This document shows, in pieces, positions 8,691-19,498 of a stretch of DNA of 64,000 bases. Under the pieces are notes generated by a model that saw only the letters and a program-made list of their open reading frames with translations, ran no database searches and had not been told where the DNA came from. The stretch spans positions 331,331 to 395,330 of the forward strand of contig NZ_JABEPP010000004.1 of assembly GCF_013044135.1 (NCBI RefSeq). The letters run 5' to 3'. The stretch is from Enterovirga aerilata. GTDB lineage: Bacteria; Pseudomonadota; Alphaproteobacteria; Rhizobiales; Beijerinckiaceae. A program made the position numbers and the translations under genes. The first letter of the stretch is position 1. Each line of letters opens with the position of its first letter.

Positions 8691-9677
8691 TTGACCGTTC
8701 ATCCGATCCGATCCGAGGCCAAGACGCGCGGCGCGCGGATGCTGCGCACCGCGCTCGGGCCGTCGATCTCGGCATGGCTGGACGACCCGACCGTGATCGA
8801 GGTGATGCTAAACCCGGACGGGAGGTTGTGGCTCGATCGGCTCGGCGAAGGCGTTAGCGATACCGGCGAGACGCTGACCGCCGCCGATGGCGAACGCATC
8901 GTGCGCCTGGTCGCTCATCATGTCGGCGTCGAGGTTCATGCGCGCAGTCCCCGCGTGTCGGCAGAACTGCCCGAGGGCGGCGAACGATTCGAGGGCTTGC
9001 TGCCGCCTGTCGTAGCGGCTCCCGCCTTCGCTATCCGCAAGCCCGCCGTCGCGGTGTTCACGCTTGACGACTACGCCACCGCCGGGATCATGTCGGCCGA
9101 CGCGGCGACGGCGCTGCGCGAAGGCGTATCGGCTCGCGCCAACATTCTCGTCGCCGGCGGCACCGGCAGCGGCAAGACCACGCTGGTCAACGCGCTCTTG
9201 GCCGAAGTCGCCAAGACGACCGACCGCATCGTTCTGATCGAAGACACGCGCGAGCTGCAATGCGCTGCGCCCAACCTCGTCGCCATGCGGACGAAGGACG
9301 GCGTGGTGTCGCTGTCCGAGCTGGTCCGTTCGTCGTTACGGCTTAGGCCGGATCGCATCCCGATCGGAGAGGTGCGCGGCGCCGAGGCGCTCGACCTCAT
9401 CAAAGCCTGGGGCACCGGCCATCCGGGCGGCATCGGAACCATTCACGCCGGCACCGCACTTGGCGCGCTCCGCCGCATGGAGCAACTCGTTCAAGAGGCG
9501 GTCGTGACAGTCCCTCGCGCGCTGATCGCCGAGACCATCGACCTGATCGCCGTGCTGGTCCGTGACGCGCACGGCCGGCGTCTCGCCGAGCTGGCCCGCG
9601 TCGAAGGACTCGACGCCGCGACCGGCGACTACCGCCTTACCCTGCTTCCCAAACCCCAGCCCGGAGACCTGCCATGA
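8691..9677 (+). CDS. trbB: TrbB type IV secretion ATPase (VirB11-like)
   Basis: This hexameric traffic ATPase powers assembly of the mating pore at the cytoplasmic face. Seen motifs are [15 protein letters not shown] near the N-terminus, Walker [13 protein letters not shown] (about 155-166), IEDTREL Asp box and the [14 protein letters not shown]is box. The frame is open to ATG 8625. The family usually starts a few residues before [12 protein letters not shown], so TTG 8691 (328 aa) is preferred, although its ribosome binding site is weak. The stop overlaps trbC. Confidence 0.88.
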   Translation: MTVHPIRSEAKTRGARMLRTALGPSISAWLDDPTVIEVMLNPDGRLWLDRLGEGVSDTGETLTAADGERIVRLVAHHVGVEVHARSPRVSAELPEGGERFEGLLPPVVAAPAFAIRKPAVAVFTLDDYATAGIMSADAATALREGVSARANILVAGGTGSGKTTLVNALLAEVAKTTDRIVLIEDTRELQCAAPNLVAMRTKDGVVSLSELVRSSLRLRPDRIPIGEVRGAEALDLIKAWGTGHPGGIGTIHAGTALGALRRMEQLVQEAVVTVPRALIAETIDLIAVLVRDAHGRRLAELARVEGLDAATGDYRLTLLPKPQPGDLP

Positions 9678-10006
9678 TCCATGCCATTCGGCATGGCGCG
9701 CGTCGCGCCATGCTCGCCACCACCGCCAGCGTCGTCGCGCTGACCTTTGCCGTTCCGGCCCACGCGGGCGGATCGTCGATGCCGTGGGAAGCGCCGCTGC
9801 AAAGCATCCTCGAAAGCATCGAGGGGCCGGTGGCGAAAATCGTCGCGGTCATCATCATCATCGTGACCGGCCTGACGCTGGCTTTCGGCGATACTTCCGG
9901 CGGCTTCCGCCGGCTGATCCAGATCGTGTTCGGTCTCAGCATCGCCTTTGCCGCGTCGAGCTTCTTCCTGTCGTTCTTCTCGTTCGGCGGCGGGGCGCTC
10001 GTCTGA
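9674..10006 (+). CDS. trbC: TrbC pilin precursor (VirB2-like)
   Basis: This 110-aa pilin precursor has a signal segment ending at FAVPAHAGG (about residues 15-32) and two hydrophobic helices: VAKIVAVIIIIVTGLTLAFG and IVFGLSIAFAASSFFLSFF. It would be the TraF substrate and the pilus subunit. ATG 9674 overlaps the trbB stop, and its own stop overlaps the trbD start. Confidence 0.85.
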   Translation: MIHAIRHGARRAMLATTASVVALTFAVPAHAGGSSMPWEAPLQSILESIEGPVAKIVAVIIIIVTGLTLAFGDTSGGFRRLIQIVFGLSIAFAASSFFLSFFSFGGGALV

Positions 10007-10278
10007 TGCAGGACGCAGCCGAACCGATCGCGGGCTTCTATGCCCCCGTCCACCGGGCGCTGACCGAGCCGATTTTGCTCGGCGGCGCGCCGCGGTCGCT
10101 CGCCATCGTCAACGGGACGCTGGCCGGCGCGATCGGGCTCGGCCTGCGTCTCTGGATCGCCGGCCTGGTCATCTGGGCGATCGGCCACGCGCTTTCCGTA
10201 TGGGTTGCACGACGCGATCCGCAGTTCGTGGACGTGGCCCGGCGCCATCTCCGCTTCCCGACATGGATGCAGCCATGA
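10006..10278 (+). CDS. trbD: TrbD (VirB3-like) inner-membrane protein
   Basis: This 90-aa protein begins with the VirB3-type stretch FYAPVHRALTEPILLGGAPR and has one or two membrane helices over residues 33-70. VirB3/TrbD proteins associate with the TrbE/VirB4 ATPase in the inner membrane. Start and stop overlap the neighbouring trbC and trbE genes (TGATG and ATGA), so translation is coupled. Confidence 0.85.
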   Translation: MQDAAEPIAGFYAPVHRALTEPILLGGAPRSLAIVNGTLAGAIGLGLRLWIAGLVIWAIGHALSVWVARRDPQFVDVARRHLRFPTWMQP

Positions 10279-12710
10279 TGAGCTTGCGCGAATATCGCAG
10301 CAAGGCCGCGTACCTTGCGGACTTCCTGCCTTGGGCCGCGTTGGTCGGCGAAGGTGTCGTGCTCAACAAGGACGGTTCGTTCCAGCGCACCGCACGCTTC
10401 CGCGGCCCTGATCTCGACAGTGCGACGCCGGCCGAGCTGGTCGCCACCACGGCACGCTTGAACAGTTCACTCCGGCGCCTGGGCTCCGGTTGGGCGATCT
10501 TCGTGGAGGCGCAGCGCAGTCCCGCGCTCGATTACCCCGAGTCCGAGTTTCCCGATCCCGTTTCTGCGCTGGTCGATATGGAGCGCCGCGAACAGTTCCG
10601 TGAGGAAGGCGCGCATTTCGAGAGCGCCTATTTCCTGACGTTGCTGTGGATGCCGCCGGCCGAGGACGCCGCGCGGGCCGAAGGCTGGCTTTACGAGGGC
10701 CGGTCCACCACCGGCGTCGATCCGTGGGAGCTGCTCAAAGGCTTCACCGATCGTAGCGACCGCGTGCTCAATTTGGTCGAGGGTTTCGTGCCCGAGGTCC
10801 GCTGGCTCGATGACGGCGAGACGCTGACCTACCTCCACTCGACGATCTCGACGCGGCGACAGCGTGTGCGCGTGCCGGAAACCCCGATGCACCTCGACGC
10901 GCTGCTCGCCGATGAGCCGTTGACCGGCGGGCTGGAACCTTGCCTGGGCGACCATCATCTCCGCATCCTCACCATTACCGGCTTTCCCAGCTCGACGTTT
11001 CCGGGGCTGCTCGACGAGCTGAACCGACTGGCGTTCGGCTATCGCTGGTCCACCCGCGCGATCATGCTCGACAAGACCGACGCGACGAAGCTGCTTACCC
11101 GCATCCGTCGCCAGTGGTTCGCCAAGCGCAAATCCGTCGCCGCCATCTTGAAGGAGGTGATGACCAACGAGGCGAGCACGCTGCTCGACAGCGACGCCTC
11201 GAACAAGGCCGCCGACGCCGACACCGCCTTGCAGGAGCTGGGCGCCGACTATGCCGGCATGGCCTATGTCACCGCCACGGTGACGGTGTGGGACCGCGAT
11301 CCCGCCATCGCGGCCGAGAAGCTGAGGCTCGTCGAGAAGGTTATTCAGGGCCGCGATTTCACCGTCATTCCCGAGGGCATGAACGCGATCGAGGCGTGGC
11401 TGGGCAGCCTTCCCGGCCACACCTACGCCAATGTTCGCCAGCCCCCGATTTCCACCATCAATCTCGCCCACCTGATCCCCCTGTCAGCAGTATGGGCGGG
11501 GCCGGAACGGGACGAGCATTTCGGTGCAGCCCCCTTGCTCTACGCAAGAACCGAAGGCTCGACCCCGTTCCGGTTTTCCCTTCACGTCGGCGATGTCGGC
11601 CACACGCTGATTGTCGGCCCGACCGGCGCCGGCAAATCGGTCCTGCTCGCGCTGATGGCGATGCAGTTCCGCCGTTACGAGAACAGCCAGGTCTTTGCCT
11701 TCGACTTCGGCGGCAGCATCCGCGCCGCCTCGATCGGCATGGGCGGCGACTGGCAGGATCTCGGCGGAATGCTTGCCGACGAAACCGGCGACGGGGTGCA
11801 GCTCCAACCGCTCGCCCGCATCGACGATCCGGCCGAGCGAGCGTGGGCGGCGGAATGGCTGGCGGCGATCCTCGCGTCCGAAGGCGTCGCGGTCGATCCG
11901 CAGGCTAAGGAGCATATCTGGTCGGCGCTCAACTCCCTGGCGTCGGCGCCGGTTAGCGAACGCACGCTGACCGGCCTTGCCGTGCTGTTGCAGAACCAGC
12001 AGCTCAAACAGGCGCTCGCCTCGTATTGCATCGGCGGGCCGTGGGGCCGGCTTCTCGACGCCGAGGACGAGCGCTTGGGCGAAGCCGCCGTGCAGGCGTT
12101 CGAGACCGAAGGACTGGTCGGCGCCGGCTCCGCCGCCGCCGTTTTGTCCTACCTGTTCCACCGGATCGGCGGGCGGCTGGACGGCTCGCCCACACTCATC
12201 ATCATCGACGAGGGCTGGCTGGTTCTCGACAGCCCGGACTTCGCAGCGCAGCTCCGCGAGTGGCTGAAGACCCTTCGCAAGAAGAACGCCAGCGTCGTCT
12301 TTGCCACGCAGAGCCTTGCGGACATCGAAACGTCGAGCATCGCCCCGGCCATCATCGAAAGCTGCCCGACGCGCATCTTCCTGCCGAACGAGCGCGCCGC
12401 CGAGCCGCAGATCGCCGCCATCTACGAGCGGTTCGGGCTTAACGCCCGCCAGATCGAAATCCTCAGCCGGGCGATACCCAAGCGCGACTATTATTGCCAG
12501 TCGCGGCGCGGCAACCGGCTGTTCGAGCTGGGGCTGGGCGAGGTCGCGCTGGCCTTCGCCGCCGCGTCGGCCAAGGCCGATCAGCTCCGCATCGCCGACA
12601 TCATCGAGACTCACGGCCAAACCGCATTCGCGGCCGAATGGCTGCGCCATCGCGGCTGCGCCTGGGCGATCGAGCTTCTTCCCCCCCGCCAGCAGGAGTT
12701 ACCGCTATGA
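10275..12710 (+). CDS. trbE: TrbE (VirB4-like) conjugation ATPase
   Basis: This 811-aa VirB4-family ATPase is the largest motor of the type IV secretion system. The N-terminal CagE/TrbE/VirB domain begins MSLREYRSKAAYLADFLPWA. Walker A is VGPTGAGKS (about 447-455) and Walker B LIIIDEGW (about 640-647), followed by FATQSLADI. The start overlaps the trbD stop; a second in-frame ATG follows immediately at 10278. The stop overlaps trbJ. Confidence 0.92.
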   Translation: MMSLREYRSKAAYLADFLPWAALVGEGVVLNKDGSFQRTARFRGPDLDSATPAELVATTARLNSSLRRLGSGWAIFVEAQRSPALDYPESEFPDPVSALVDMERREQFREEGAHFESAYFLTLLWMPPAEDAARAEGWLYEGRSTTGVDPWELLKGFTDRSDRVLNLVEGFVPEVRWLDDGETLTYLHSTISTRRQRVRVPETPMHLDALLADEPLTGGLEPCLGDHHLRILTITGFPSSTFPGLLDELNRLAFGYRWSTRAIMLDKTDATKLLTRIRRQWFAKRKSVAAILKEVMTNEASTLLDSDASNKAADADTALQELGADYAGMAYVTATVTVWDRDPAIAAEKLRLVEKVIQGRDFTVIPEGMNAIEAWLGSLPGHTYANVRQPPISTINLAHLIPLSAVWAGPERDEHFGAAPLLYARTEGSTPFRFSLHVGDVGHTLIVGPTGAGKSVLLALMAMQFRRYENSQVFAFDFGGSIRAASIGMGGDWQDLGGMLADETGDGVQLQPLARIDDPAERAWAAEWLAAILASEGVAVDPQAKEHIWSALNSLASAPVSERTLTGLAVLLQNQQLKQALASYCIGGPWGRLLDAEDERLGEAAVQAFETEGLVGAGSAAAVLSYLFHRIGGRLDGSPTLIIIDEGWLVLDSPDFAAQLREWLKTLRKKNASVVFATQSLADIETSSIAPAIIESCPTRIFLPNERAAEPQIAAIYERFGLNARQIEILSRAIPKRDYYCQSRRGNRLFELGLGEVALAFAAASAKADQLRIADIIETHGQTAFAAEWLRHRGCAWAIELLPPRQQELPL

Positions 12711-13423
12711 CCCGACTTCCCCTGCGCCGCGCCATTCTGGCCGGCGTCCTCGCCACCGCGACCATCGCGCCGATCGCGGCGCCCGTGCCGGCCTACGCGC
12801 AGTTCGGCGGGATCGTCTATGACCCGACCAACTATGCGCAGAACGTGCTGACCGCCGCGCGCACGCTGGAGCAGATCAACAATCAGATTCGCCAGATACA
12901 GAATCAGGCGACTTCGTTGCTCAACGAGGCCCGCAATCTGGCGAGCCTCCCGCAATCCTCGCTCGCCGAGTTGCAGGGCCAGGTGCGCCAGACCCAGCAG
13001 TTGCTCGGCCAGGCGCAGCGCATCGCCTATGACTTGGGCCAGATCGACCAGGCTTTCACCAGCCGATACACAGCCGGCGCCATGTCGGTCCCGCAACGGC
13101 AGCTCGTCGCAAATGCGCGCGAGCGGTGGGAGACCAGCGTAGGCGCGTTTCAGGACGCGCTCCGCGTTCAGGCCGGCGTCGTTGGAAATATCGACGGCTC
13201 GCGCGCGACGATGAACCGCCTCGTGTCGGCGAGCCAATCATCTCAAGGCGCGCTCCAAGCGGCTCAGGCCGGCAACCAGCTTCTCGCGCTGCAATCGCAG
13301 CAGCTCGCCGACATCGCGGCGTTGCTGGCCGCTCAAGGCCGAGCGCAATCGCTGGAGGCGGCGCGAAATGCAGCCGCCGAAGCCGAGGGGCGCGAGCGCC
13401 TCCGCCGCTTCCTCGGCAACTGA
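12707..13423 (+). CDS. trbJ: TrbJ (VirB5-like) conjugation protein
   Basis: This 238-aa periplasmic protein has a Sec signal peptide (about residues 1-33, ending VPAYAQ) followed by FGGIVYDPTNYAQNVLTAAR, the family hallmark. Long Gln-rich coiled-coil helices follow. VirB5-like proteins are minor pilus-tip components. Start ATG overlaps the trbE stop, with CAGGAG just upstream. Confidence 0.87.
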   Translation: MTRLPLRRAILAGVLATATIAPIAAPVPAYAQFGGIVYDPTNYAQNVLTAARTLEQINNQIRQIQNQATSLLNEARNLASLPQSSLAELQGQVRQTQQLLGQAQRIAYDLGQIDQAFTSRYTAGAMSVPQRQLVANARERWETSVGAFQDALRVQAGVVGNIDGSRATMNRLVSASQSSQGALQAAQAGNQLLALQSQQLADIAALLAAQGRAQSLEAARNAAAEAEGRERLRRFLGN

Positions 13424-13427
13424 GCCG

Positions 13428-13679
13428 ATGTCGGCAGCCGTCAAGATCGCCGGCGTCGCCACGCTGGCAGGGCTCATGATGACGGTGGCGGTGATCGCCG
13501 CCGTCACCGAGCCGCGCGTGCCGGAGGCGGCCAACGCCGTGGCGGCACGCGCCGAGCGCGATCCCTTAGCGGCGGAACTCGCGCGTTGCCGCGCGCTCAC
13601 CATGCCGGATTCCGGCTGCGAGGCGGCATGGGCGGCGCATCAACGCCGGTTCTTCGGCAGGGAAGGCAATCAGCGGTGA
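13428..13679 (+). CDS. TrbK-alt putative entry exclusion protein
   Basis: This 83-aa protein has one N-terminal membrane helix (about 6-27) and two spaced cysteines in AELARCRALTMPDSGCEAAW, ending HQRRFFGREG. It fits the small TrbK-like proteins found between trbJ and trbL in ICEs. They are annotated as entry exclusion proteins, which block redundant conjugation. No lipobox is obvious, unlike RP4 TrbK. The stop overlaps the GTG start of trbL. Confidence 0.75.
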   Translation: MSAAVKIAGVATLAGLMMTVAVIAAVTEPRVPEAANAVAARAERDPLAAELARCRALTMPDSGCEAAWAAHQRRFFGREGNQR

Positions 13680-14980
13680 ACGACACCGGCATCATCGACA
13701 ACTTCCTACAGGTTTTCACGACCTACATCGACAGCGGGTTCGGACTGCTCGGCGGCGAGATCGCGTTCCTTTCGACCACGCTGATCGCCATCGACCTGAC
13801 GATTGCCGGTCTGTTCTGGGCATGGGGCGCCGACGAGGACGTGCTTCAGCGCCTCATCAAAAAGACGCTCTACATCGGCGTCTTTGCCTTCATCATCGGC
13901 AATTTCTCGACACTGGCGACGATCGTGTTCCAGTCTTTCGCCGGGCTGGGCTTGAAGGCGACGGGCGATGCCATGAGCATCGCCGACTTCATGCGCCCCG
14001 GCTTCATCGCCGCGACCGGCTTGGATGCGGGTGAGCCGCTGGTCGTTGCTGCGGGCGAGCTGGTCGGTCCAATCTCATTCTTCACCAACTTCGTTCAGAT
14101 CGTCGTGTTGCTGCTCGCTTGGGCGCTTGTCGTCATCGCCTTCTTCATCCTGGCGATCCAGATTTTCGTGACGCTGATCGAGTTCAAGCTGGTGACGCTC
14201 GCCGGCTTCGTGCTGTTGCCGTTCGCCTTCTTCAGCAAGACCGCCTTCATGGCCGAGAAGGTGTTGGGCCATGTCGTCTCCACCGGCATCAAAGTTCTCG
14301 TGCTCGCCGTCATCACCGGCATCGGCACGACGTTGTTCAGTCAATTCACCGCCGCCGCTGGCCCAGAGCCCACGCTGGAGCAAGCGATGTCGATCGCGCT
14401 CGGCGCGCTGTCGCTGCTTGGCTTGGCGATCTTCGGCCCCGGCGTAGCGAACGGCATCGTCTCAGGCGGGCCGGCCCTCGGCGCGGGCGCAGCCGCCGGG
14501 ACCGCGCTGGCCGCAAGCGGCGCGCTGGTTGGCGGTGCAGCCGCCGCACGCCTCGGCGCCGGCGCGGCTGCAAGCGCGATCGGCGGCGCGGCACGAGGGA
14601 GCGCCTTTGCTTCCGGCGCCGCCAGCAGCGCCTATGCGCTCGGCTCGGCAGGCAAGACCGGCGCAGCCGCCGTCGCGGGTGGCGCGGCCGGTGTCGGCCA
14701 AGCGGCGGCGGGTGCGGCGATTTCCCCGCTACGGAAAGCCGCCGCGTCCCTGAAAGACAGCTATCGCGCCGGCGGTCGCGCAGCAGTCACCGCGACGCGA
14801 GGCACGATTTCAGGAGGTGCTTCGCCATCGGCACCAGCCTCCGACGACAGGCCCGCTTGGGCATCGGCCATGAAGCGCCGCCAGACCATGACCCACGGCG
14901 CGACGATCGCCGCCCACACCCTACGTTCCGGCGACGGCGGGGGAAGCGGCTCGTCCGTCGATCTCCATCAGAAGGACTAG
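13676..14980 (+). CDS. trbL: TrbL (VirB6-like) inner-membrane channel protein
   Basis: This 434-aa polytopic protein has about six membrane segments between residues 20 and 270, for example IALDLTIAGLFWAW-like and FTNFVQIVVLLLAWALVVIA. A Gly/Ala-rich low-complexity C-terminal third is typical of ICE TrbL. VirB6/TrbL forms part of the inner-membrane translocation channel. GTG 13676 overlaps the trbK stop and gives the canonical NDTGIIDNFLQVFTTYID start. Confidence 0.88.
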   Translation: MNDTGIIDNFLQVFTTYIDSGFGLLGGEIAFLSTTLIAIDLTIAGLFWAWGADEDVLQRLIKKTLYIGVFAFIIGNFSTLATIVFQSFAGLGLKATGDAMSIADFMRPGFIAATGLDAGEPLVVAAGELVGPISFFTNFVQIVVLLLAWALVVIAFFILAIQIFVTLIEFKLVTLAGFVLLPFAFFSKTAFMAEKVLGHVVSTGIKVLVLAVITGIGTTLFSQFTAAAGPEPTLEQAMSIALGALSLLGLAIFGPGVANGIVSGGPALGAGAAAGTALAASGALVGGAAAARLGAGAAASAIGGAARGSAFASGAASSAYALGSAGKTGAAAVAGGAAGVGQAAAGAAISPLRKAAASLKDSYRAGGRAAVTATRGTISGGASPSAPASDDRPAWASAMKRRQTMTHGATIAAHTLRSGDGGGSGSSVDLHQKD

Positions 14981-14985
14981 CTGCC

Positions 14986-15665
14986 ATGTTCCGACGACCG
15001 ACCATCCGCTACGGCCAGACCCCCGAACCGACCACGCCCTATCAGCGCGCCGCCCAAGCCTGGGACGACAGGATCGGTTCGGCGCGCGTGCAGGCGAAGA
15101 ACTGGCGTCTCGCATTTTTCGGCACGCTCGCCCTTTCGGGCGGCCTGGCTGGCGGCCTCGTCTGGCAATCGGCCCGTGGCCATATCGTCCCTTGGGTGGT
15201 GCAGGTCGATCGGCTCGGCGAGGCGCAGGCGGTCGCGCCGGCCGAGGCCGGCTATCGCCCGACCGATCCGCAGATCGCGTTCCATCTCGCCCGCTTCATC
15301 GAGCAAGTCAGGAGCGTGCCGGCCGATCCGGTCATCGTTCGTCAGAACTGGCTTCGCGCCTATGACTTCACCACCGATCGGGGCGCGGTCGCGCTCAACG
15401 ATTACGCTCGCGCCAACGACCCGTTCGCCAACGTCGGGCGGGTGCAGGTGGCGGTGGACGTATCAAGCGTCATCCGCGCGTCACCGGACAGCTTCCGCGT
15501 CGCCTGGACGGAGCGACGCTATCAGGACGGCAGCCTCGCCGCCACCGAACGCTGGTCGGCGATCCTCACCATCGTCGTGCAGCCGCCTCGCACGCCGGAC
15601 GCACTCCGCAAGAATCCGCTCGGTGTGTTCGTCAATGCCCTCAACTGGTCAAAGGAGCTGTCGCA

Positions 15666-15669
<4 letters not shown>
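14986..15669 (+). CDS. trbF: TrbF (VirB8-like) assembly factor
   Basis: This 227-aa bitopic inner-membrane protein has a short cytoplasmic N-terminus, a membrane helix around residues 40-62, and a periplasmic NTF2-like VirB8 domain (for example WLRAYDFTTDRGAVALNDYA and SFRVAWTERRYQDG). It nucleates assembly of the secretion core. The ATG follows the trbL stop by 5 nt and the stop overlaps trbG. Confidence 0.88.
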
Positions 15670-16678
<1,009 letters not shown>

Positions 16679-16682
<4 letters not shown>

Positions 16683-17902
16683 ACGATCGCACCGACATTC
16701 CCTCCGCCGAGCCGGCCGCGCCGCAGCCCCTTCCCGCCGATCCAAAGCCATTCCAGCTTCGACGCGATCCGCCCCGCGTCATGCGTCTGTCCCGCAAGGC
16801 GCTGACAGTCATAGGCGTGGCCGCCGGCCTCGGTATCGGCGGCTCGCTGATCTACGCGCTCAAACCGGCTGGTGAACGGCAGGCGGAAGAACTCTACAAC
16901 ACCGAGAGCCGCGCCACGGCCGAGACCATCACCTCGGGACCGAGGGACTATGCTCAAGCGCCGCGCCTTGGGCCACCACTTCCCGGCGACCTCGGCGGCC
17001 CGATCGTGTCCGCCCAGCAGCGCGGCGAGAACGTGCCCGTGCCGCCGATCGGCACGCAGCCGGCCCAACCCGATCCGCGCGCGCAGGCCGAGGAGGCTGC
17101 GCGCCAGCGCGCCCAGCAGGAACGTGACGCTGCCCGAATGAGTGGCGTATTCCTCGGCGGCAACGCGGGCAACGCCGGAACGGCGCCGGCCCCGTCGCTG
17201 ATCTTGCCCGACCAAGCCGCGCAGCTAACGCAGCAGGCGAGCGCAGCGCAGGGCGATCAAGCTGGCCGGCGCGCTTTCATGGCGCAAGCCTCGAACCAGC
17301 GAACGGTGAGCGCGGAGCGGCTGATCGCACCCCCGTCGCCCAACATCGTGCAGGCCGGAAGCATCATCCCGGCCGCGCTCATCACCGGGATCAGGTCCGA
17401 TCTTCCCGGCCAGATAACGGCGCAGGTTACGCAGAACGTCTATGACAGCCCGACAGGCCGCATCTTGCTCATCCCGCAAGGTGCCCGGCTGATCGGCGAA
17501 TACGACAGCGAGATCACCGCCGGGCAGACCCGTGTTCTCCTCGCCTGGGACCGGCTCATCATGCCGGACGGGCGCTCGATCGTTCTCGAGCGCCAGCCAG
17601 GCGCGGACGGCGCTGGGTTCGCCGGCCTACAGGATCGCGTGAATCAGCATTGGGGCAATCTGCTCAGGGCGGCGGCCGTCTCGACTCTGCTCGGCGTCGG
17701 CGCCGAGTTGGGCGCGGACAGCGAGGATGACTTGACCCGCGCGTTACGGCGCGGCTCGCAGGACACGATCAATCAGACCGGCCAGCAGATCGTTCGGCGG
17801 CAGCTCAACGTGCAGCCGACCCTTACCATCCGGCCGGGCCATCCGCTGCGCGTGGTCATCACCCGCGACCTAGTGCTCGAACCTTTGGGAGCGTCACGAT
17901 GA
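16679..17902 (+). CDS. trbI: TrbI (VirB10-like) core protein
   Basis: This 407-aa protein spans inner and outer membranes. It has a membrane helix around residues 41-60 (LTVIGVAAGLGIGGSLIYAL), a Pro/Gln-rich periplasmic linker, and a C-terminal VirB10 beta-barrel domain with PTGRILLIPQGARLIGEYD and RPGHPLRVVITRDLVLEP. GTG 16679 overlaps the trbG stop; DUF2274 follows with a 4-nt overlap. Confidence 0.9.
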
Positions 17903-18120
17903 CGAAATTGAAGCTGGGGCCATTGGTGGACGATCGGCCTGTCAAACTGACGGTGGAGCTACCCGCCGGGGTCCACCGCGATCTTGTAGCCTACGCCGCC
18001 GCGCTCGCGGCGGAGACCGGCCAGCAACCTATGCCGCCTGAAAAGCTGGTGGCGCCTATGCTTGCGCGCTTCATGGACACCGACCGCGGCTTTCGTCGCC
18101 ACCGCGCGCAAGGCAGTTAA
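17899..18120 (+). CDS. DUF2274 domain-containing protein
   Basis: This 73-aa protein matches DUF2274: KLKLGPLVDDRPVKLTVELP, then LPAGVHRDLVAYAAALA, and a basic end. DUF2274 genes are regularly the last gene of the trb operon in alphaproteobacterial ICEs. The beta-strand plus helix pattern suggests a ribbon-helix-helix-like DNA-binding fold, but that is inference. Start ATG overlaps the trbI stop. Confidence 0.8.
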   Translation: MTKLKLGPLVDDRPVKLTVELPAGVHRDLVAYAAALAAETGQQPMPPEKLVAPMLARFMDTDRGFRRHRAQGS

Positions 18121-18135
18121 GGGGTTCCCGGCTTC

Positions 18136-18447
18136 TCAGTTGCCGGTGAAACGCTTGAAGCGATCGCGGCTATCGGCCTCGATAACTGCCTGCTCGGCGT
18201 TGGCGCATTCATCACCGCGCACCGAACCGTCTCGACACGCTGCTACGATCTGCCGAGCCTCGTCGATATTGGCCGCAAAATACTGCGTCCCGCGCGCTGC
18301 GGTCGGCTGCGGCGCGGCCGGGGCCGGACTGACGGCGACGGCTGTTTGGCTAAGGGGGGCGATGACCGGCCGCAAGACAAAGCCGCCTGCGAAGCCGATG
18401 ACCAAAGTGACAAGCACGATGATGATGGTCCTGCCTTGCGACATCAA
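18136..18447 (-). CDS. Small membrane-anchored protein, TrbK-like architecture
   Basis: This 103-aa protein is convergent with the trb operon. It has one N-terminal membrane helix (IIIVLVTLVIGFAGGFVL) and an exported C-terminus with two cysteines in IVAACRDGSVRGDECANAEQ, ending DRFKRFTGN. The helix-plus-two-Cys layout resembles the TrbK-alt protein at 13428-13679, so an exclusion or envelope role is possible. Sequence identity between them is low and no firm function can be given. Starts ATG 18447 (second Met follows). Confidence 0.6.
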   Translation of the reverse strand: MMSQGRTIIIVLVTLVIGFAGGFVLRPVIAPLSQTAVAVSPAPAAPQPTAARGTQYFAANIDEARQIVAACRDGSVRGDECANAEQAVIEADSRDRFKRFTGN

Positions 18448-18476
18448 AAATTTACTCCACCGACTGGCCGCCTAAT

Positions 18477-19400
18477 TTACTGGAATCTTGGCGAGAAATC
18501 AAAAGAGAGCGCATAGCGGGCCTTGATAAATCCAAGAAAGCGCCGCAACGCTGGATTGCGATTGTCGTCTCGCCAGCAACCCGAGTATCCGGTCAGTGCC
18601 GGTCCTTGTTCGCCATGAATCGGCCGATAGACGACACTAGGATAGGTCGCTCCGGTCGATCCCTCGCAGACAATGGTAACACCCGAGTTGACGCCGAGGA
18701 TGCTCAGCACGGTCTCACGGCTCGCCCGCGACATTCGGATGTCAGGCTTACCGCCCGAGATTGGAAGTCTGCCAAGCAACATGTCGCGGATTTCAGGGCC
18801 GGGATCGGCCGCGGGCAGAAGGAAGTGCTCGCCCCGAAGATCCGTCCAGTGAATTATGTCCCGTCTAGCCAACGGATGCGAGGCGGGCAACGCGGCTAGC
18901 ATCCGCTCGCTCCATAGCGGCTCGCAGCGAAATCCGTTGTGGCTGGGCGTCCCCATCAGGATCGCTACGTCGATTTCGCCCGTGTCGAGCCCAGCGAGCA
19001 GAACGCTGCGATCAGCCTCGACGCATTCCAGTTCGACGTCAGGATGCGCCTCGCGCCAGCTAATGAGGGTCGCCCGGAGATTGCCGGCGGAGACCGAGCT
19101 ATTGTACCCGAGCAATAGACCGCCAGCGCGGCCCTGGCCGGCTGCGAGCATCATGGTGACTAGCTTATCTGCCGTTGCCACCATTGGTCGCGCGCCACGA
19201 ATGAACGCGGCTCCGGCCAGCGTCGTTTTGACCCCAGCCCGCGACCGCTCGAAGATAGACATTCCGATCGAGCGCTCCAACTTCGAGATGGAGCGACTGA
19301 GGGTCGATTGTTCAATATCAAGTGCCCGGGCGGCTCTGTAAAAACTACCATGGTCCGCCGCGGCGATAGCATAACAAAGCTGGCGGATTTCAAATGGCAA
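18477..19400 (-). CDS. LysR-family transcriptional regulator
   Basis: This 307-aa regulator has an N-terminal winged helix (FEIRQLCYAIAAADHGSFYR, then IEQSTLSRSISKLERSIG) and a C-terminal substrate-binding domain (about 90-290). TTG 19400 was chosen: AAGGAG lies 8-9 nt upstream and homologues begin just before the FEIRQL motif. The longer reading to 19523 has a non-family N-terminus. It lies beyond the end of the trb operon, a place where many Trb-type ICEs carry a LysR gene. Ligand unknown. Confidence 0.85.
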   Translation of the reverse strand: MPFEIRQLCYAIAAADHGSFYRAARALDIEQSTLSRSISKLERSIGMSIFERSRAGVKTTLAGAAFIRGARPMVATADKLVTMMLAAGQGRAGGLLLGYNSSVSAGNLRATLISWREAHPDVELECVEADRSVLLAGLDTGEIDVAILMGTPSHNGFRCEPLWSERMLAALPASHPLARRDIIHWTDLRGEHFLLPAADPGPEIRDMLLGRLPISGGKPDIRMSRASRETVLSILGVNSGVTIVCEGSTGATYPSVVYRPIHGEQGPALTGYSGCWRDDNRNPALRRFLGFIKARYALSFDFSPRFQ

Positions 19401-19498
19401 GCAGAACTCCTTACTCCGTTCGGTGATACCAGCTACCTGCCAGAAACAATTCCTATCTGAGCGCCGCTGTGGAGCGATTGGGATGATGCAACTTCTTC

